Origin: Streptomyces sp. BK239
GTDB taxonomy: Bacteria > Actinomycetota > Actinomycetes > Streptomycetales > Streptomycetaceae
Direction: 5' to 3'
Assembly (NCBI RefSeq): GCF_004217285.1
Contig: NZ_SHKS01000006.1
Location: forward strand, 1 to 64,000
Length of the DNA: 64,000 nt
The notes below the pieces were generated by a model. The model searched no databases. It saw only the letters and a list, made by a program, of their open reading frames with translations, and had not been told where the DNA came from. The translations under genes were made by a program, and so were the position numbers. The number at the start of each line of letters is the position of its first letter. Position 1 is the stretch's first letter. Positions 42,160 to 50,873 of the stretch are shown piece by piece.

Positions 42160-43605
42160 CTAGGGGGCTTCGGGAACCTCCGGCGGCGGTACGGGCGCGC
42201 CCGGCAGCCGTACGGTCGCCACCGTGCCGCCGCCCTCCGCGCGGGCCAGCGTGACCTGTCCGCCCGCCTCCCGCACCGTCCGGACGACGATCGACAGGCC
42301 GAGGCCCGAGCCGGGGAGGGCGCGGGCGTCGGGGGAGCGCCAGAACCGGTCGAAGACGTACGGGAGTTCGTCCTCGGGGATGCCGGGGCCGTGGTCGCGG
42401 ACGGTCAGCACGCCGTCGGTCAGCCGCACCTCGATCGTGCCGCCCTCGGGGCTGAACTTCACCGCGTTGTCGAGGATGTTGACCACCGCCCGCTCCAGAG
42501 CCGCCGGTTCCGCCCGCGTGAACCAGGGTTCCAGGGTCGCCGTGATGGTCAACTCCGGCCCGCGCAGCCGTGCCCGGCGCAGGGCCGACTCCACGGTGTC
42601 CTCCAGGGACACCACCTGGACGCGCTCACCCCGCTGCCCCTCCGAGCGGGACAGGACCTGCAAGTCTCCGATGAGCGCGGCCAGTTCGCTCATCTGCGCC
42701 TTCACCGAATCGAGGAGCGCCTTGCGGTCGGCGGCGGGGAGGGGGCGGCCCGTCTCCTCGCTGCGGGTGAGCAGTTCGATGTTCGTGCGCAACGACGTCA
42801 GGGGCGTGCGCAGTTCGTGGCCCGCGTCGGCGATCAACTGCTGTTGCAGCTCACGCGAGTCGGCGAGGGAGGCCGTCATCGAGTTGAAGGAGCGGGAGAG
42901 ACGGGCGACCTCGTCGTCGCTCTCGTCCTCCACCGGGATGCGGATGCCGAGGTCCTCCGTCCGTGCCACGTGCTCGACGGCCTCGGTCAGCTTGTCCACG
43001 GGGCGCAGCCCGGCCCGGGCGACGGCGAGACCGGCGGCGCCCGCGCCGACCACCCCGATGCCGGAGACGAGGAGGAGGATGAGGGCGAGTTCGTTGAGGG
43101 TGGAGTGGGTGCTCTTGAGAGGGGTGGCGATGGCGAGTGCCGCGGGACCGTCACTGGTCATCAGGGGCACAGTGAAGACTCGCACGGGGTCGCCGTTCTC
43201 GTCAGTGCCGTCGTGGTAGACGCCGTCACCGTTCGCGGCGGCGTTCCTGATGACGTCTTTGTCGGTGCCGGAGACCTTGACCTTCCCCACCGAATAGGGG
43301 TTCACGCAGACAGTGCCGTCCTCGCGGACCACCTGGAAGTACTGGTTGCCGCTGAAACCGCGGGCGTCGCCGCCCTGCACCTCTTGAGGGCAGCCGGTCA
43401 GAACGCTCTGGGCCTGGTCCAGCAGCCCCGGCCGCTGGGCCGTCTTCAACAGGTCGCCGTCGAGCTGGTCGTACAGCTTCCCCTGCACGATGAACCAGCA
43501 CGTCACCGACACCGCCGCCACCGCGAACGCCACCGCCGCGGCGACCAGCATCGACAGACGGGCCCTGATGGGGAGGGTCCGCAGCCGCCGTACGAGCTTG
43601 TTCAC
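42160..43605 (-). CDS. Sensor histidine kinase, MprB-like
   Basis: A 481-aa membrane sensor: helix 20-41, extracytoplasmic sensor 42-170 with Cys72 and Cys100, helix 172-195, HAMP, dimerisation/phospho-acceptor domain with His263 (DAGHELRTPL), and an ATPase domain with ILDNAVKFS (N box), VRDHGPGIPE (G1) and GSGLGLSIV (G2). It overlaps its response regulator by 4 nt. With the adjoining HtrA-like protease the set resembles mycobacterial MprAB-PepD, an envelope-stress module. Confidence 0.93.
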   Translation of the reverse strand: MNKLVRRLRTLPIRARLSMLVAAAVAFAVAAVSVTCWFIVQGKLYDQLDGDLLKTAQRPGLLDQAQSVLTGCPQEVQGGDARGFSGNQYFQVVREDGTVCVNPYSVGKVKVSGTDKDVIRNAAANGDGVYHDGTDENGDPVRVFTVPLMTSDGPAALAIATPLKSTHSTLNELALILLLVSGIGVVGAGAAGLAVARAGLRPVDKLTEAVEHVARTEDLGIRIPVEDESDDEVARLSRSFNSMTASLADSRELQQQLIADAGHELRTPLTSLRTNIELLTRSEETGRPLPAADRKALLDSVKAQMSELAALIGDLQVLSRSEGQRGERVQVVSLEDTVESALRRARLRGPELTITATLEPWFTRAEPAALERAVVNILDNAVKFSPEGGTIEVRLTDGVLTVRDHGPGIPEDELPYVFDRFWRSPDARALPGSGLGLSIVVRTVREAGGQVTLARAEGGGTVATVRLPGAPVPPPEVPEAP

Positions 43606-44336
43606 TCCGCGCCGCCCTGCCGCAACACGTAACCCACGCCTCGCACGGTGTGCACGAGCCGGGGCTCGCCGCCCGCCTCGGTCTTGCGGCGCAGGTACAT
43701 CACGTACACGTCGAGAGAGTTCGACGACGGCTCGAAGTCGAAGCCCCAGACCGCCTTGAGGATCTGCTCGCGCGTGAGGACCTGGCGCGGGTGCGCCATG
43801 AACATCTCCAAAAGCGTGAACTCGGTCCGGGTCAGCTCCACCGGCCGTCCGGCCCGGGTCACCTCCCGCGTGGCCAGGTTCATGCGCAGGTCGGCGAAGG
43901 TGAGGGCGTCGTCCTCCTGGACGTGTTCCGTGGCGGCCGCCGCGTAGGAGCTGCGGCGCAGCAGCGCGCGGACGCGGGCGAACAGCTCGTCGAGTTCGAA
44001 CGGCTTGACCAGGTAGTCGTCGGCGCCCGCGTCGAGGCCGGTGACCCGATCGCCGACCGTGTCGCGGGCGGTCAGCATGAGGATGGGCGTGGTGTCGCCG
44101 GCCCCGCGGATGCGGCGGGCGGCGGTGAGGCCGTCCATGCGGGGCATCTGGATGTCGAGGACGACCAGGTCGGGCCGGTAGGCCGTCGCCTTCTCCAGTG
44201 CGTCGGCGCCGTCGACGGCGACCTCCGTGGCGTAACCCTCGAAGGCGAGGCTGCGCTGGAGTGCTTCGCGCACCGCCGGCTCGTCGTCGACGATCAGGAT
44301 GCGCTGCGGGTCACGGTCGCCTTCGGCGGGGCTCAT
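43602..44336 (-). CDS. OmpR-family response regulator, MprA-like
   Basis: A 244-aa regulator. The receiver domain has the acidic pair Asp-Asp-Glu at 17-19, phospho-acceptor Asp61 (VVLDIQMPRMDG) and Lys in the VKPFEL loop; the C-terminal winged helix (about 145-240) ends with YLRRKTEAGGEPRLVHTVRG shortened. It is the first gene of the operon with the kinase. Candidate binding sites are the phased repeats before the htrA-like gene. Confidence 0.94.
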   Translation of the reverse strand: MSPAEGDRDPQRILIVDDEPAVREALQRSLAFEGYATEVAVDGADALEKATAYRPDLVVLDIQMPRMDGLTAARRIRGAGDTTPILMLTARDTVGDRVTGLDAGADDYLVKPFELDELFARVRALLRRSSYAAAATEHVQEDDALTFADLRMNLATREVTRAGRPVELTRTEFTLLEMFMAHPRQVLTREQILKAVWGFDFEPSSNSLDVYVMYLRRKTEAGGEPRLVHTVRGVGYVLRQGGAE

Positions 44337-44438
44337 GGGCGTGGATTCCTCGGGTGCGGTGGGAGGACGGGAGGCCGGACGATCTGAACGGTTTCAGCCT
44401 CGCATGCTTCCCGGCGGGTGCGGGGATCGTGTCCGGAC

Positions 44439-44585
44439 TCAGCGGACCCACACGGTCCGGCGGCGTCGGCGTGCGGTGGATCGACGGGCCGACGTGGTCG
44501 CCGCGGCGGCGGTCGTTGTCGCGGTGCCGGTCGCTGCCACCTTGGGGGGCGGCGTCGGCACCGCCGTCGTCACCTGCTTGAGCAT
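44439..44585 (-). CDS. Possible small basic protein (48 aa)
   Basis: A 48-codon frame between the htrA-like gene and the response regulator, starting at ATG 44585 with GGAG six bases upstream and using strongly GC-biased third positions. The sequence is Thr/Ala-rich and ends in a cluster of seven Arg (SARRSTARRRRRTVWVR). I do not recognise it. It could be a real small protein co-transcribed with the protease gene, or a chance frame in GC-rich DNA. Confidence 0.4.
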   Translation of the reverse strand: MLKQVTTAVPTPPPKVAATGTATTTAAAATTSARRSTARRRRRTVWVR

Positions 44586-44612
44586 GACGCGCTCCGTGCT
44601 GGTCGAGCGGGG

Positions 44613-45932
44613 TCAGTTGTCCGAGCCGCCGGCCCGCAGCGAGGCCAGGTCGGCCTTGACGGTGTTGATCGGGATGGCGAAGCCCAGGCCGACGCTGCCG
44701 GCGTCGGAGGAGGACGACGCGTTGGCCGCGGAGTACATCGCGGAGTTGATGCCGATGATGTCGCCGCCGGCGTCGATCAGCGCGCCGCCGGAATTGCCCG
44801 GGTTGAGCGAGGCGTCCGTCTGGATCGCCTTGTACGTCGTCGTGGACGATCCGGTGTCGCCGTTGAACTCCCGGCCGCCGAACTCGAACGGCCAGCCGCC
44901 GCCCTGCTGTTGCTGCTGCTGACCCTGGTTCTCGTCCGTCGATACCGTCACGTCGCGGTTCAGGGCGGAGACGATGCCGCTGGTGACGGTGCCGGTGAGG
45001 CCCTCGGGGGAGCCGATCGCCACGACGGTGTCACCGACCTTGACGCCGGCGGAGTCGCCGAGGGTGGCGGCCTGCAGGCCGGAGGCGTTCCGCAGCTTGA
45101 TCAGTGCGAGGTCCTTGGCGCTGTCGGTGCCGACGACCTGCGCGGTGTACTGCTTGCCGTCGCTCGTCCTCACCTTGATCGAGGAGGCGCCGGAGATCAC
45201 GTGGTTGTTGGTGAGGATCTCGCCGTCGCCGGTGATGATCACACCGGAGCCGGTGGACGAGCCGCCGGCGAGGGTGGCGTTGATCTCCACGACGCTCGGG
45301 CTGACCGCGGCGGCGATGGCGGCGACGTTGCCCGTCTTGCTGGAGGGGACGACGCTGGTGCTGGTCGAGGAGGAGACGACCTGGTCCTTGCCGGTCAGCT
45401 CCTGGATGCCGAAGGCCGTGCCGCCGCCGATCGCGGCCGCGACGATCGCCACGGCGGCGAGCAGCGCGAGCGGGCCGCGGGTGCGCTTCTTCTTCGGCGC
45501 GGTGGGGCCTGCGGGCACGGGGCTGAGAAGCGCGGTCCCCCCGCCTTCACCGAAGCCCCCAGCGGCCCCCGAGCCACCGAAGCCCCCACCCGCCCCGGAG
45601 CCACCGAAGCCCCCGCCGACCTGGGAGGCGCCGAAGCCCCCGCCGACCTGGGAGGCGCCGAAGCCCCCACCGGCCTGGGAGGCGCCGAAGCCCCCACCGG
45701 CCTGGGAGCCGGCAAAGCCCCCGCCGCCCCCGCTCGGCACCTGCGCCTGCACCTGCGGCTCCCGCTGCCACTCCCCCGCCGGCTCAGCCGCCCGCGCCGC
45801 CGGCCGGTAAGCCGGCGGAGGCGGCCACTCCGGGTTCACGGGGGTGGAGGCGTGCTGCGGGGCGCCCTGCTGAGGGTTCGCGTGGTTCTCGTACGCGTCG
45901 TGTTCGCCGCTGCGGCGGATGCTCTCGGTCAT
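44613..45932 (-). CDS. HtrA/PepD-like membrane-anchored serine protease without PDZ domain
   Basis: A 439-aa protein. A cytoplasmic N-terminus (1-150) contains six 9-residue repeats of the GGGFGASQA type (about 67-130); one membrane helix (153-176) leads to a trypsin-like domain outside with His244 (NNHVI), Asp274 (AKDLALIKL) and Ser381 (NPGNSGGAL). The protein stops shortly after the protease domain, so the PDZ domain usual in HtrA/DegP is missing. It probably degrades misfolded exported proteins. Start ATG 45932; phased repeats lie directly upstream. Confidence 0.9.
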   Translation of the reverse strand: MTESIRRSGEHDAYENHANPQQGAPQHASTPVNPEWPPPPAYRPAARAAEPAGEWQREPQVQAQVPSGGGGGFAGSQAGGGFGASQAGGGFGASQVGGGFGASQVGGGFGGSGAGGGFGGSGAAGGFGEGGGTALLSPVPAGPTAPKKKRTRGPLALLAAVAIVAAAIGGGTAFGIQELTGKDQVVSSSTSTSVVPSSKTGNVAAIAAAVSPSVVEINATLAGGSSTGSGVIITGDGEILTNNHVISGASSIKVRTSDGKQYTAQVVGTDSAKDLALIKLRNASGLQAATLGDSAGVKVGDTVVAIGSPEGLTGTVTSGIVSALNRDVTVSTDENQGQQQQQQGGGWPFEFGGREFNGDTGSSTTTYKAIQTDASLNPGNSGGALIDAGGDIIGINSAMYSAANASSSSDAGSVGLGFAIPINTVKADLASLRAGGSDN

Positions 45933-45953
45933 GGAAGCGAGCTTCGCGCCCGA

Positions 45954-46061
45954 CCATGAGAGGTCCCTGAGTGCTCCCTGAGAACCACGGCAGAACCTCG
46001 TCCGCCCGGCGTAAAGACGCCTCTCGGCACCCTGAGAGCCCTCTCAGGGAACCCTCATGAG
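45954..46061 (-). promoter_or_regulatory. Phased CCCTGAG repeats upstream of the htrA-like gene
   Basis: Three heptamers CCATGAG, CCCTGAG, CCCTGAG start at 45954, 45965 and 45976, exactly 11 bp apart, 22-50 bp before the ATG. A perfect palindrome CCCTGAGAG-CC-CTCTCAGGG (46030-46049) and a further CCCTCATGAG lie 50-80 bp upstream. Such helix-phased direct repeats are typical OmpR-family binding sites, and the adjacent two-component regulator is the natural candidate. Confidence 0.65.
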
Positions 46062-46079
46062 AACCGGCGCCGCCGCGTC

Positions 46080-47102
46080 CTACTGGCAGCCGCAGGAGCC
46101 GCGGACGACCAGCCGTGAGGGAAACACCTTCAGCCGTTCGCGGCGTGAGCCCGCGACCCGCAGCCCGTCGTCCAGGACCAGGTCCACCGCCGCGCGGGCC
46201 ATCGCCGGGCGGTCGGAGGCGACCGTGGTCAGGGGCGGGTCGGCGAGCGCGGCCTCCTTGATGTCGTCGAAGCCGGCGACGGCCAGCTCGCCGGGGACGT
46301 CGATGCGCAGTTCGCGCGCCGCCCGCAGCAGGCCGATCGCCTGGTCGTCGGTGGAGCAGAAGACGGCGGGCGGACGGTTCGGGCCCGACAGCAGCTCCAG
46401 GCCCACCCGGTAGGCGTCGTACCGGTTGTAGGGGGCCTCGAAGAGCCGCCCCTCCGTGCTGACCCCGGCCTCGGCCATGGCGCGCCGCCAGCCCTCGACG
46501 TGGTCGGAGACGGGGTCGCCGACGGCGGGAGTCTCCGCGGTGCCGCCCACACAGGCGACGTACTCGTGGCCGTGCTCCAGCAGGTGGCGTACGGCGAGCT
46601 GCGCGCCGCCCTGGTCGTCGGTGACGACGGCGACGTCGTCGATGGCCTCGGGCCGCTCGTGCAGCAGGACCACCCGGGCGTCCCAGGCGTCGATCTCGGC
46701 GGCCGCGTTGTCGTTGAGCGCGTGGCTCACGAGGATCAGGCCGGAGACCCGCATCCCGAGGAAGGCGCGCAGGTAGTGGACCTCGCGCTCGCCGATGTAG
46801 TCGGAGTTCCCGACGAGCACCATCTTGCCGCGCTCGGAGGCGGCCTGTTCGACCGCGTGCGCCATCTCCCCGAAGAAGGGCTGGCGCGCGTCCGGCACGA
46901 TCAGGCCTATGAGGTCCGTGCGCCGGGACGCCATGGCCTGGGCGACGCGGTCGGGCCGGTACCCCAGTTCCTTGATCGCGGCGAGTACGCGCTCGCGCGT
47001 GGCCGGGGCGACCGGCCGGGGTCCGTTGTTGATGACATAGCTGACCACGGCAGTGGACGTCCCTGCCAGCCGCGCTACATCGTCCCTAGTCACCTTGGCC
47101 AC
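46080..47102 (-). CDS. LacI-family transcriptional regulator
   Basis: A 340-aa repressor. The helix-turn-helix (TRDDVARLAGTSTAVVSYVINNGPRPV, split) is at 4-30, the hinge at about 45-58 and a periplasmic-binding-protein-like sensor follows. The ligand is unknown, though such proteins usually bind sugars. The C-terminus has a Cys-Gly-Cys end. It is monocistronic, upstream of the htrA-like gene on the same strand. Confidence 0.92.
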   Translation of the reverse strand: MAKVTRDDVARLAGTSTAVVSYVINNGPRPVAPATRERVLAAIKELGYRPDRVAQAMASRRTDLIGLIVPDARQPFFGEMAHAVEQAASERGKMVLVGNSDYIGEREVHYLRAFLGMRVSGLILVSHALNDNAAAEIDAWDARVVLLHERPEAIDDVAVVTDDQGGAQLAVRHLLEHGHEYVACVGGTAETPAVGDPVSDHVEGWRRAMAEAGVSTEGRLFEAPYNRYDAYRVGLELLSGPNRPPAVFCSTDDQAIGLLRAARELRIDVPGELAVAGFDDIKEAALADPPLTTVASDRPAMARAAVDLVLDDGLRVAGSRRERLKVFPSRLVVRGSCGCQ

Positions 47103-47207
47103 GCGCGGAGTCTACGCGGATGGACCCGCTGCGGGCAGGGCGTGAAAGCGCCTTCCCGCGCGGCCGCCGCGCGCTCCCCGGGCGGCCGTCGCGGGTACCG
47201 GCCGGTA

Positions 47208-47987
47208 CTAGGCGTCCGCCGAGACCTCTTCGGCGTTCGCCGAAGGCGTGTTGTCCGCATCCTCCGCCTTTGAGCGGCCCGCCTTGCCCTTGCTCTCGTC
47301 CGCGGCGCGGTCGGCCTTCTCGGGCGTAACGAATCGGTAACCGACGTTGCGGACGGTTCCGATCAGCGACTCGTGCTCGGGGCCGAGCTTGGCGCGCAGC
47401 CGCCGTACGTGGACGTCGACGGTCCGGGTGCCGCCGAAGTAGTCGTAGCCCCAGACCTCCTGGAGCAGCTGCGCGCGCGTGAACACCCGGCCCGGGTGCT
47501 GGGCCAGGTACTTCAGCAGCTCGAACTCCTTGAAGGTGAGGTCGAGGACGCGGCCCTTGAGCTTCGCGGAGTACGTCGCCTCGTCGACCGAGAGGTCGCC
47601 GTTGCGGATCTCCATCGGGGAGTCGTCGTTGACGATCTGCTGGCGGCCCATGGCCAGTCGCAGGCGCGCCTCCACCTCGGCGGGGCCGGCGGTGTCGAGG
47701 AGAACGTCGTCGATGCCCCAGTCGGCGGTGACGGCGGCGAGGCCGCCCTCGGTCACCACGAGGACCAGCGGACAGCCGGGGCCGGTGGAGCGCAGCAGCT
47801 GGCAGAGGCTGCGGACCTGCGGAAGATCACGACGCCCGTCGATCAGGATGACGTCGGCGCCGGGGGTGTCGACGAGGGCGGGGCCCTCCGCCGGAGCCAC
47901 GCGCACGTTGTGCAGCAGCAGCCCGAGCGCGGGGAGCACCTCCGTCGACGGCTGGAGGGCGTTGGTCAGGAGCAGCAGAGAACTCAT
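47208..47987 (-). CDS. glnR: Nitrogen response regulator GlnR
   Basis: A 259-aa orphan OmpR-family regulator of nitrogen assimilation in actinobacteria. The receiver-like domain has Asp in VILIDGRRDLP but lacks the full phosphorylation pocket, and no kinase gene is adjacent, as known for GlnR. The winged helix is at about 130-225 (LKYLAQHPGRVFTRAQLLQEVWGYDYFGGTRTV, shortened). The last 30 residues are Ala/Lys/Ser-rich. ATG 47987 follows GGAGG by ten bases. The upstream leader carries repeats. Confidence 0.93.
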   Translation of the reverse strand: MSSLLLLTNALQPSTEVLPALGLLLHNVRVAPAEGPALVDTPGADVILIDGRRDLPQVRSLCQLLRSTGPGCPLVLVVTEGGLAAVTADWGIDDVLLDTAGPAEVEARLRLAMGRQQIVNDDSPMEIRNGDLSVDEATYSAKLKGRVLDLTFKEFELLKYLAQHPGRVFTRAQLLQEVWGYDYFGGTRTVDVHVRRLRAKLGPEHESLIGTVRNVGYRFVTPEKADRAADESKGKAGRSKAEDADNTPSANAEEVSADA

Positions 47988-48025
47988 ACGTCTGGTTCCT
48001 CCTCGGTCCCTGCGAGGACGCTTCG

Positions 48026-48092
48026 GGTACTGCGGCACTTCGGCACCGCGCTGCTTCGGTACTGCGGTACGCGGGTACTGCGTCACTTCGGC
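48026..48092. repeat. Short repeats in the glnR upstream region
   Basis: GGTACTGCG occurs three times (48026, 48058, 48074) and CACTTCGGC twice (48036, 48084) within 67 bp, 39-105 bp upstream of glnR. They do not code for a protein. They may be regulator sites or form alternative hairpins in the glnR leader. Confidence 0.6.
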
Positions 48093-48221
48093 TTTGCGTT
48101 CCCGGGGGCCCGTACACCGGCGGTCACCTGGAGTTTCCCGCTTCGTATACAACGCTTCCGAAAGCACAAAAGGACCCGGGGGCAACGCTGCCCGAGTCCT
48201 CTGTCCAGCACAATAGCCCAC

Positions 48222-49073
48222 ATGAGCAGCAGCCGGGCAGGTCATCGGGCCGGTCGTCCGCACTCCGAGACGGACGGACGACCGCCTTCCCGGACGTTTC
48301 TGCGCACGGCCGACGGCGTTTCCATCGACGCCGTGTACGACCCGGGAAAGGTCCCGCACCACACCTCACGTCCGCTTTCCGGCACCGGCCGCACGCGTTC
48401 CCGTCACCCGGTGTTCGTCATCGCGCACGGATTCACCGGGGACGTGGATCGGCCGCATGTTCGGCGGGTGGCGTCGGCGTTCTCCGCGTACGGGGCGGTC
48501 GTCACCTTCTCCTTCCGCGGACACGGCCGCTCCGGCGGGCACTCCACCGTCGGCGACCGCGAGGTCCTTGACCTTGCGGCGGCCGTGGAGTGGGCCCGCG
48601 GGCTCGGCCACGCGCGCGTGATCACCGTCGGTTTCTCCATGGGGGGCTCGGTGGTGCTGCGGCACGCCGCGCTGCACCCGGGGACGGTGGACGCGGTGGT
48701 CTCGGTGAGCGCGCCCGCCCGCTGGTACTACCGGGGCACCGCCCCCATGCGCAGGCTGCACTGGCTGGTCACCCGCCCCGCGGGCCGCCTGGTCGGCCGC
48801 TACGGCTTCCGCACGCGGATCCACCGCCGGGACTGGAACCCGGTGCCGCTCTCCCCGGCCGAGGCGGTCCCGCGGATCGCGCCGACGCCGCTGCTCCTGG
48901 TCCACGGCGACAGCGACGGCTACTTCCCCCTCGACCACCCCCTGATGCTGGCCGAGGCCGCCGGTGAGCACGGCGAACTCTGGCTGGAGCACGGCATGGG
49001 CCACGCCGAGAACGCCGCCGCCGACGCGCTGCTCGCCCGGATCGGGGACTGGGCCGTCTCCCGGGCGGGCTAG
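48222..49073 (+). CDS. Alpha/beta hydrolase
   Basis: A 283-aa hydrolase of unknown substrate. The nucleophile elbow is GFSMGG, and the remaining triad is Asp in HGDSDGYFP and His in GMGHAENA; the oxyanion region is AHGFTGD. The N-terminal 25 residues are hydrophilic. CACAAT lies 7 nt before ATG 48222, so the transcript may be leaderless. It is divergent from glnR and followed by the MoaD-like gene. Confidence 0.88.
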   Translation: MSSSRAGHRAGRPHSETDGRPPSRTFLRTADGVSIDAVYDPGKVPHHTSRPLSGTGRTRSRHPVFVIAHGFTGDVDRPHVRRVASAFSAYGAVVTFSFRGHGRSGGHSTVGDREVLDLAAAVEWARGLGHARVITVGFSMGGSVVLRHAALHPGTVDAVVSVSAPARWYYRGTAPMRRLHWLVTRPAGRLVGRYGFRTRIHRRDWNPVPLSPAEAVPRIAPTPLLLVHGDSDGYFPLDHPLMLAEAAGEHGELWLEHGMGHAENAAADALLARIGDWAVSRAG

Positions 49074-49080
49074 CCTGAGC

Positions 49081-49097
49081 CTGTCGAGCGTCGACAG
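49081..49097. promoter_or_regulatory. Perfect palindrome upstream of the MoaD-like gene
   Basis: CTGTCGA-GCG-TCGACAG has 7-bp perfect arms and lies 35 bp before the start codon and 8 bp after the hydrolase stop. No T-run follows, so it looks more like an operator than a terminator. Confidence 0.5.
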
Positions 49098-49131
49098 ATC
49101 GAGTATTCGAGTCAGGAACCAGAGGAACGGC

Positions 49132-49386
49132 ATGGCAAAGGTCACGGTGCGCTACTGGGCGGCCGCCAAGGCCGCGGCCGGGGTCGCCGAGGAGCCGCAC
49201 GAAGCGGCCGACCTCGCCGAGGCGCTCCGTGCCGCGCGCGAGCGACACCCCGGCGACCTCGCGCGCGTCCTGCAGCGGTGCTCGTTCCTCGTCGACGGCG
49301 ACCCGGTGGGCACCCGCGCACATGAGACGGTACGGCTGGCCGACGGCGGCACGGTCGAGGTGCTCCCGCCGTTCGCAGGAGGGTGA
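49132..49386 (+). CDS. MoaD/ThiS-family sulfur carrier protein
   Basis: An 84-aa beta-grasp protein ending in Gly-Gly (PPFAGG), the site that becomes a thiocarboxylate and donates sulfur for molybdopterin, thiamine or Cys synthesis. No activating enzyme gene is adjacent; a rhodanese gene (cysA) 3 kb downstream could supply sulfur. ATG 49132 follows GAGG by six bases. Confidence 0.9.
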   Translation: MAKVTVRYWAAAKAAAGVAEEPHEAADLAEALRAARERHPGDLARVLQRCSFLVDGDPVGTRAHETVRLADGGTVEVLPPFAGG

Positions 49387-49388
49387 GG

Positions 49389-50738
49389 ATGAGCGACCAG
49401 CCGTATCGACAGGGGCAGGGCCACGAGGGGGAGAACCCCTACGCCCAGCAGCAACAGCAGCCGCAGCAGGCGTGGCCAGGGCAGCAGTACGGGTACGACG
49501 ACCAGCAGGCCCACCTCCAGTACACGCAGGAGTGGCAGGGCCAGACCTGGGAGACCAGCGTGCAGCCGCAGATCGACGCGACGGACGCGGCGCAGACGGC
49601 GTACCTGCCGCAGCAGACGGGTGAGGCGCCCGCGTACGGCGCCGCCCCCCAGCCCGGCGCGCTCCCGCCGCAGCCCGGCGCGCTCCCCCCGGAGACCGGC
49701 GCCCCGACGGTCTGGCAGCACCAGTCGCCCTACGGCACGCAGCAGCCGTCCCACACGCCTGTGCCGGGCAACCCCTACGCACCCGAGTCCGGCGCGGGGC
49801 ACGAGCCCGCCCACGGCGCGGCTCACGGGCACGGGCCGTCCGCCTACGGCCCCACGGCCGAGCCGGCCCACGGCAGCACCCCCGGGCAGCCCCCCGTCGG
49901 CGCGCTCGCCGAGCCGCCCCCCGCCGCCTCCGGCGGTGACAGCAGCGGTTACGGTCCCGCCACCCTCGCCGGCAACGCCCGTGTCACCGACGCCCAGCGG
50001 GCCCGGCTGGAAGGGCGGTCGCCGATCATCGAGCCCGGGATGCAGCCCGCGGCGCTCACCGCGCTGCTCGGACTGCTCCTGTCCGCGGCGGCGGCCGTCG
50101 GCACGTACGCGCTGCTCGTGCCGGTCGTCGTCCTCCAGGCCGTCACCGCGGCGGGCTGGTTCCGGCTGAACGGCATGTGGCCGGCCCGCCAGGGCATCGC
50201 GCTGGCCTTCCTGGGCGCGCTGGCCGCGGACGCGGCGCTGCTCGTCGCCGGCCGGGGGAACGCCCCGGCGGCCATCCTCGGCACGCTCGGCGTCTGGGTC
50301 CTGCTCTGCCTGGTCCTCCAGCTGCGCTCGCACGCCGACCCCGACGAGCGGATGTACGGCCTGATGGCGACGGTCGCCTCCGCGGCCCTCGCGATCGTCG
50401 CCACCGGTCACCTGGGGGCCGACCCCGACGCGGTGACCGTCGGCACGGCGGCCGTCGCCGTGGCCGCCCTGGCCCGGGCCCTGCCGCTGCCGACGCCGGT
50501 GTCGGTGGTGGTCGCCCTGCTCGCCGCGGCGGGCGCCGGCATCGCGGTGGGCGGGATGACCGGCCTCGGCGCGAAGGGTGCGCTGCTCGGCGCCGGCGCG
50601 GCTGTCTGCGCGCTGATCGGCCACCGCGTCGCGAGCTACGACTACCCGTCCCGGTTCGTCCACTTCACGGCGGGCGTGGCCCTGCCACTGGCTGCCGCCG
50701 CCCCGGCGGTGTACATCCTGGGCCGGTCGCTGGCCTGA
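49389..50738 (+). CDS. Membrane protein with Gln/Pro-rich N-terminal tail
   Basis: A 449-aa protein. The first 210 residues are low-complexity Gln, Pro, Ala, Tyr and His (YAQQQQQPQQAWPGQQYGY), as in many actinobacterial proteins of cell poles or septa; the rest has about eight to nine helices. No conserved motif is visible. ATG 49389 has GGAGG six bases upstream and is 2 nt after the MoaD-like stop. Confidence 0.8.
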   Translation: MSDQPYRQGQGHEGENPYAQQQQQPQQAWPGQQYGYDDQQAHLQYTQEWQGQTWETSVQPQIDATDAAQTAYLPQQTGEAPAYGAAPQPGALPPQPGALPPETGAPTVWQHQSPYGTQQPSHTPVPGNPYAPESGAGHEPAHGAAHGHGPSAYGPTAEPAHGSTPGQPPVGALAEPPPAASGGDSSGYGPATLAGNARVTDAQRARLEGRSPIIEPGMQPAALTALLGLLLSAAAAVGTYALLVPVVVLQAVTAAGWFRLNGMWPARQGIALAFLGALAADAALLVAGRGNAPAAILGTLGVWVLLCLVLQLRSHADPDERMYGLMATVASAALAIVATGHLGADPDAVTVGTAAVAVAALARALPLPTPVSVVVALLAAAGAGIAVGGMTGLGAKGALLGAGAAVCALIGHRVASYDYPSRFVHFTAGVALPLAAAAPAVYILGRSLA

Positions 50739-50873
50739 GCCACCCGACCGCCTCGCGGCGGGTCCCTCACTGTCACAGGTGGTCGACAGTTCCCGGTCAC
50801 CCCTCACCAGGGGGTTACCGTGTGTGGGCACTGAACTGTCCGTCGGACACACCCGGGTGGGGGACCAACCGCA

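Noticed and set aside
48021..48100. CRISPR-like repeats before glnR
   Set aside because: Repeats are only 9 bp, irregularly spaced and not separated by unique spacers of constant length; no cas genes are nearby.
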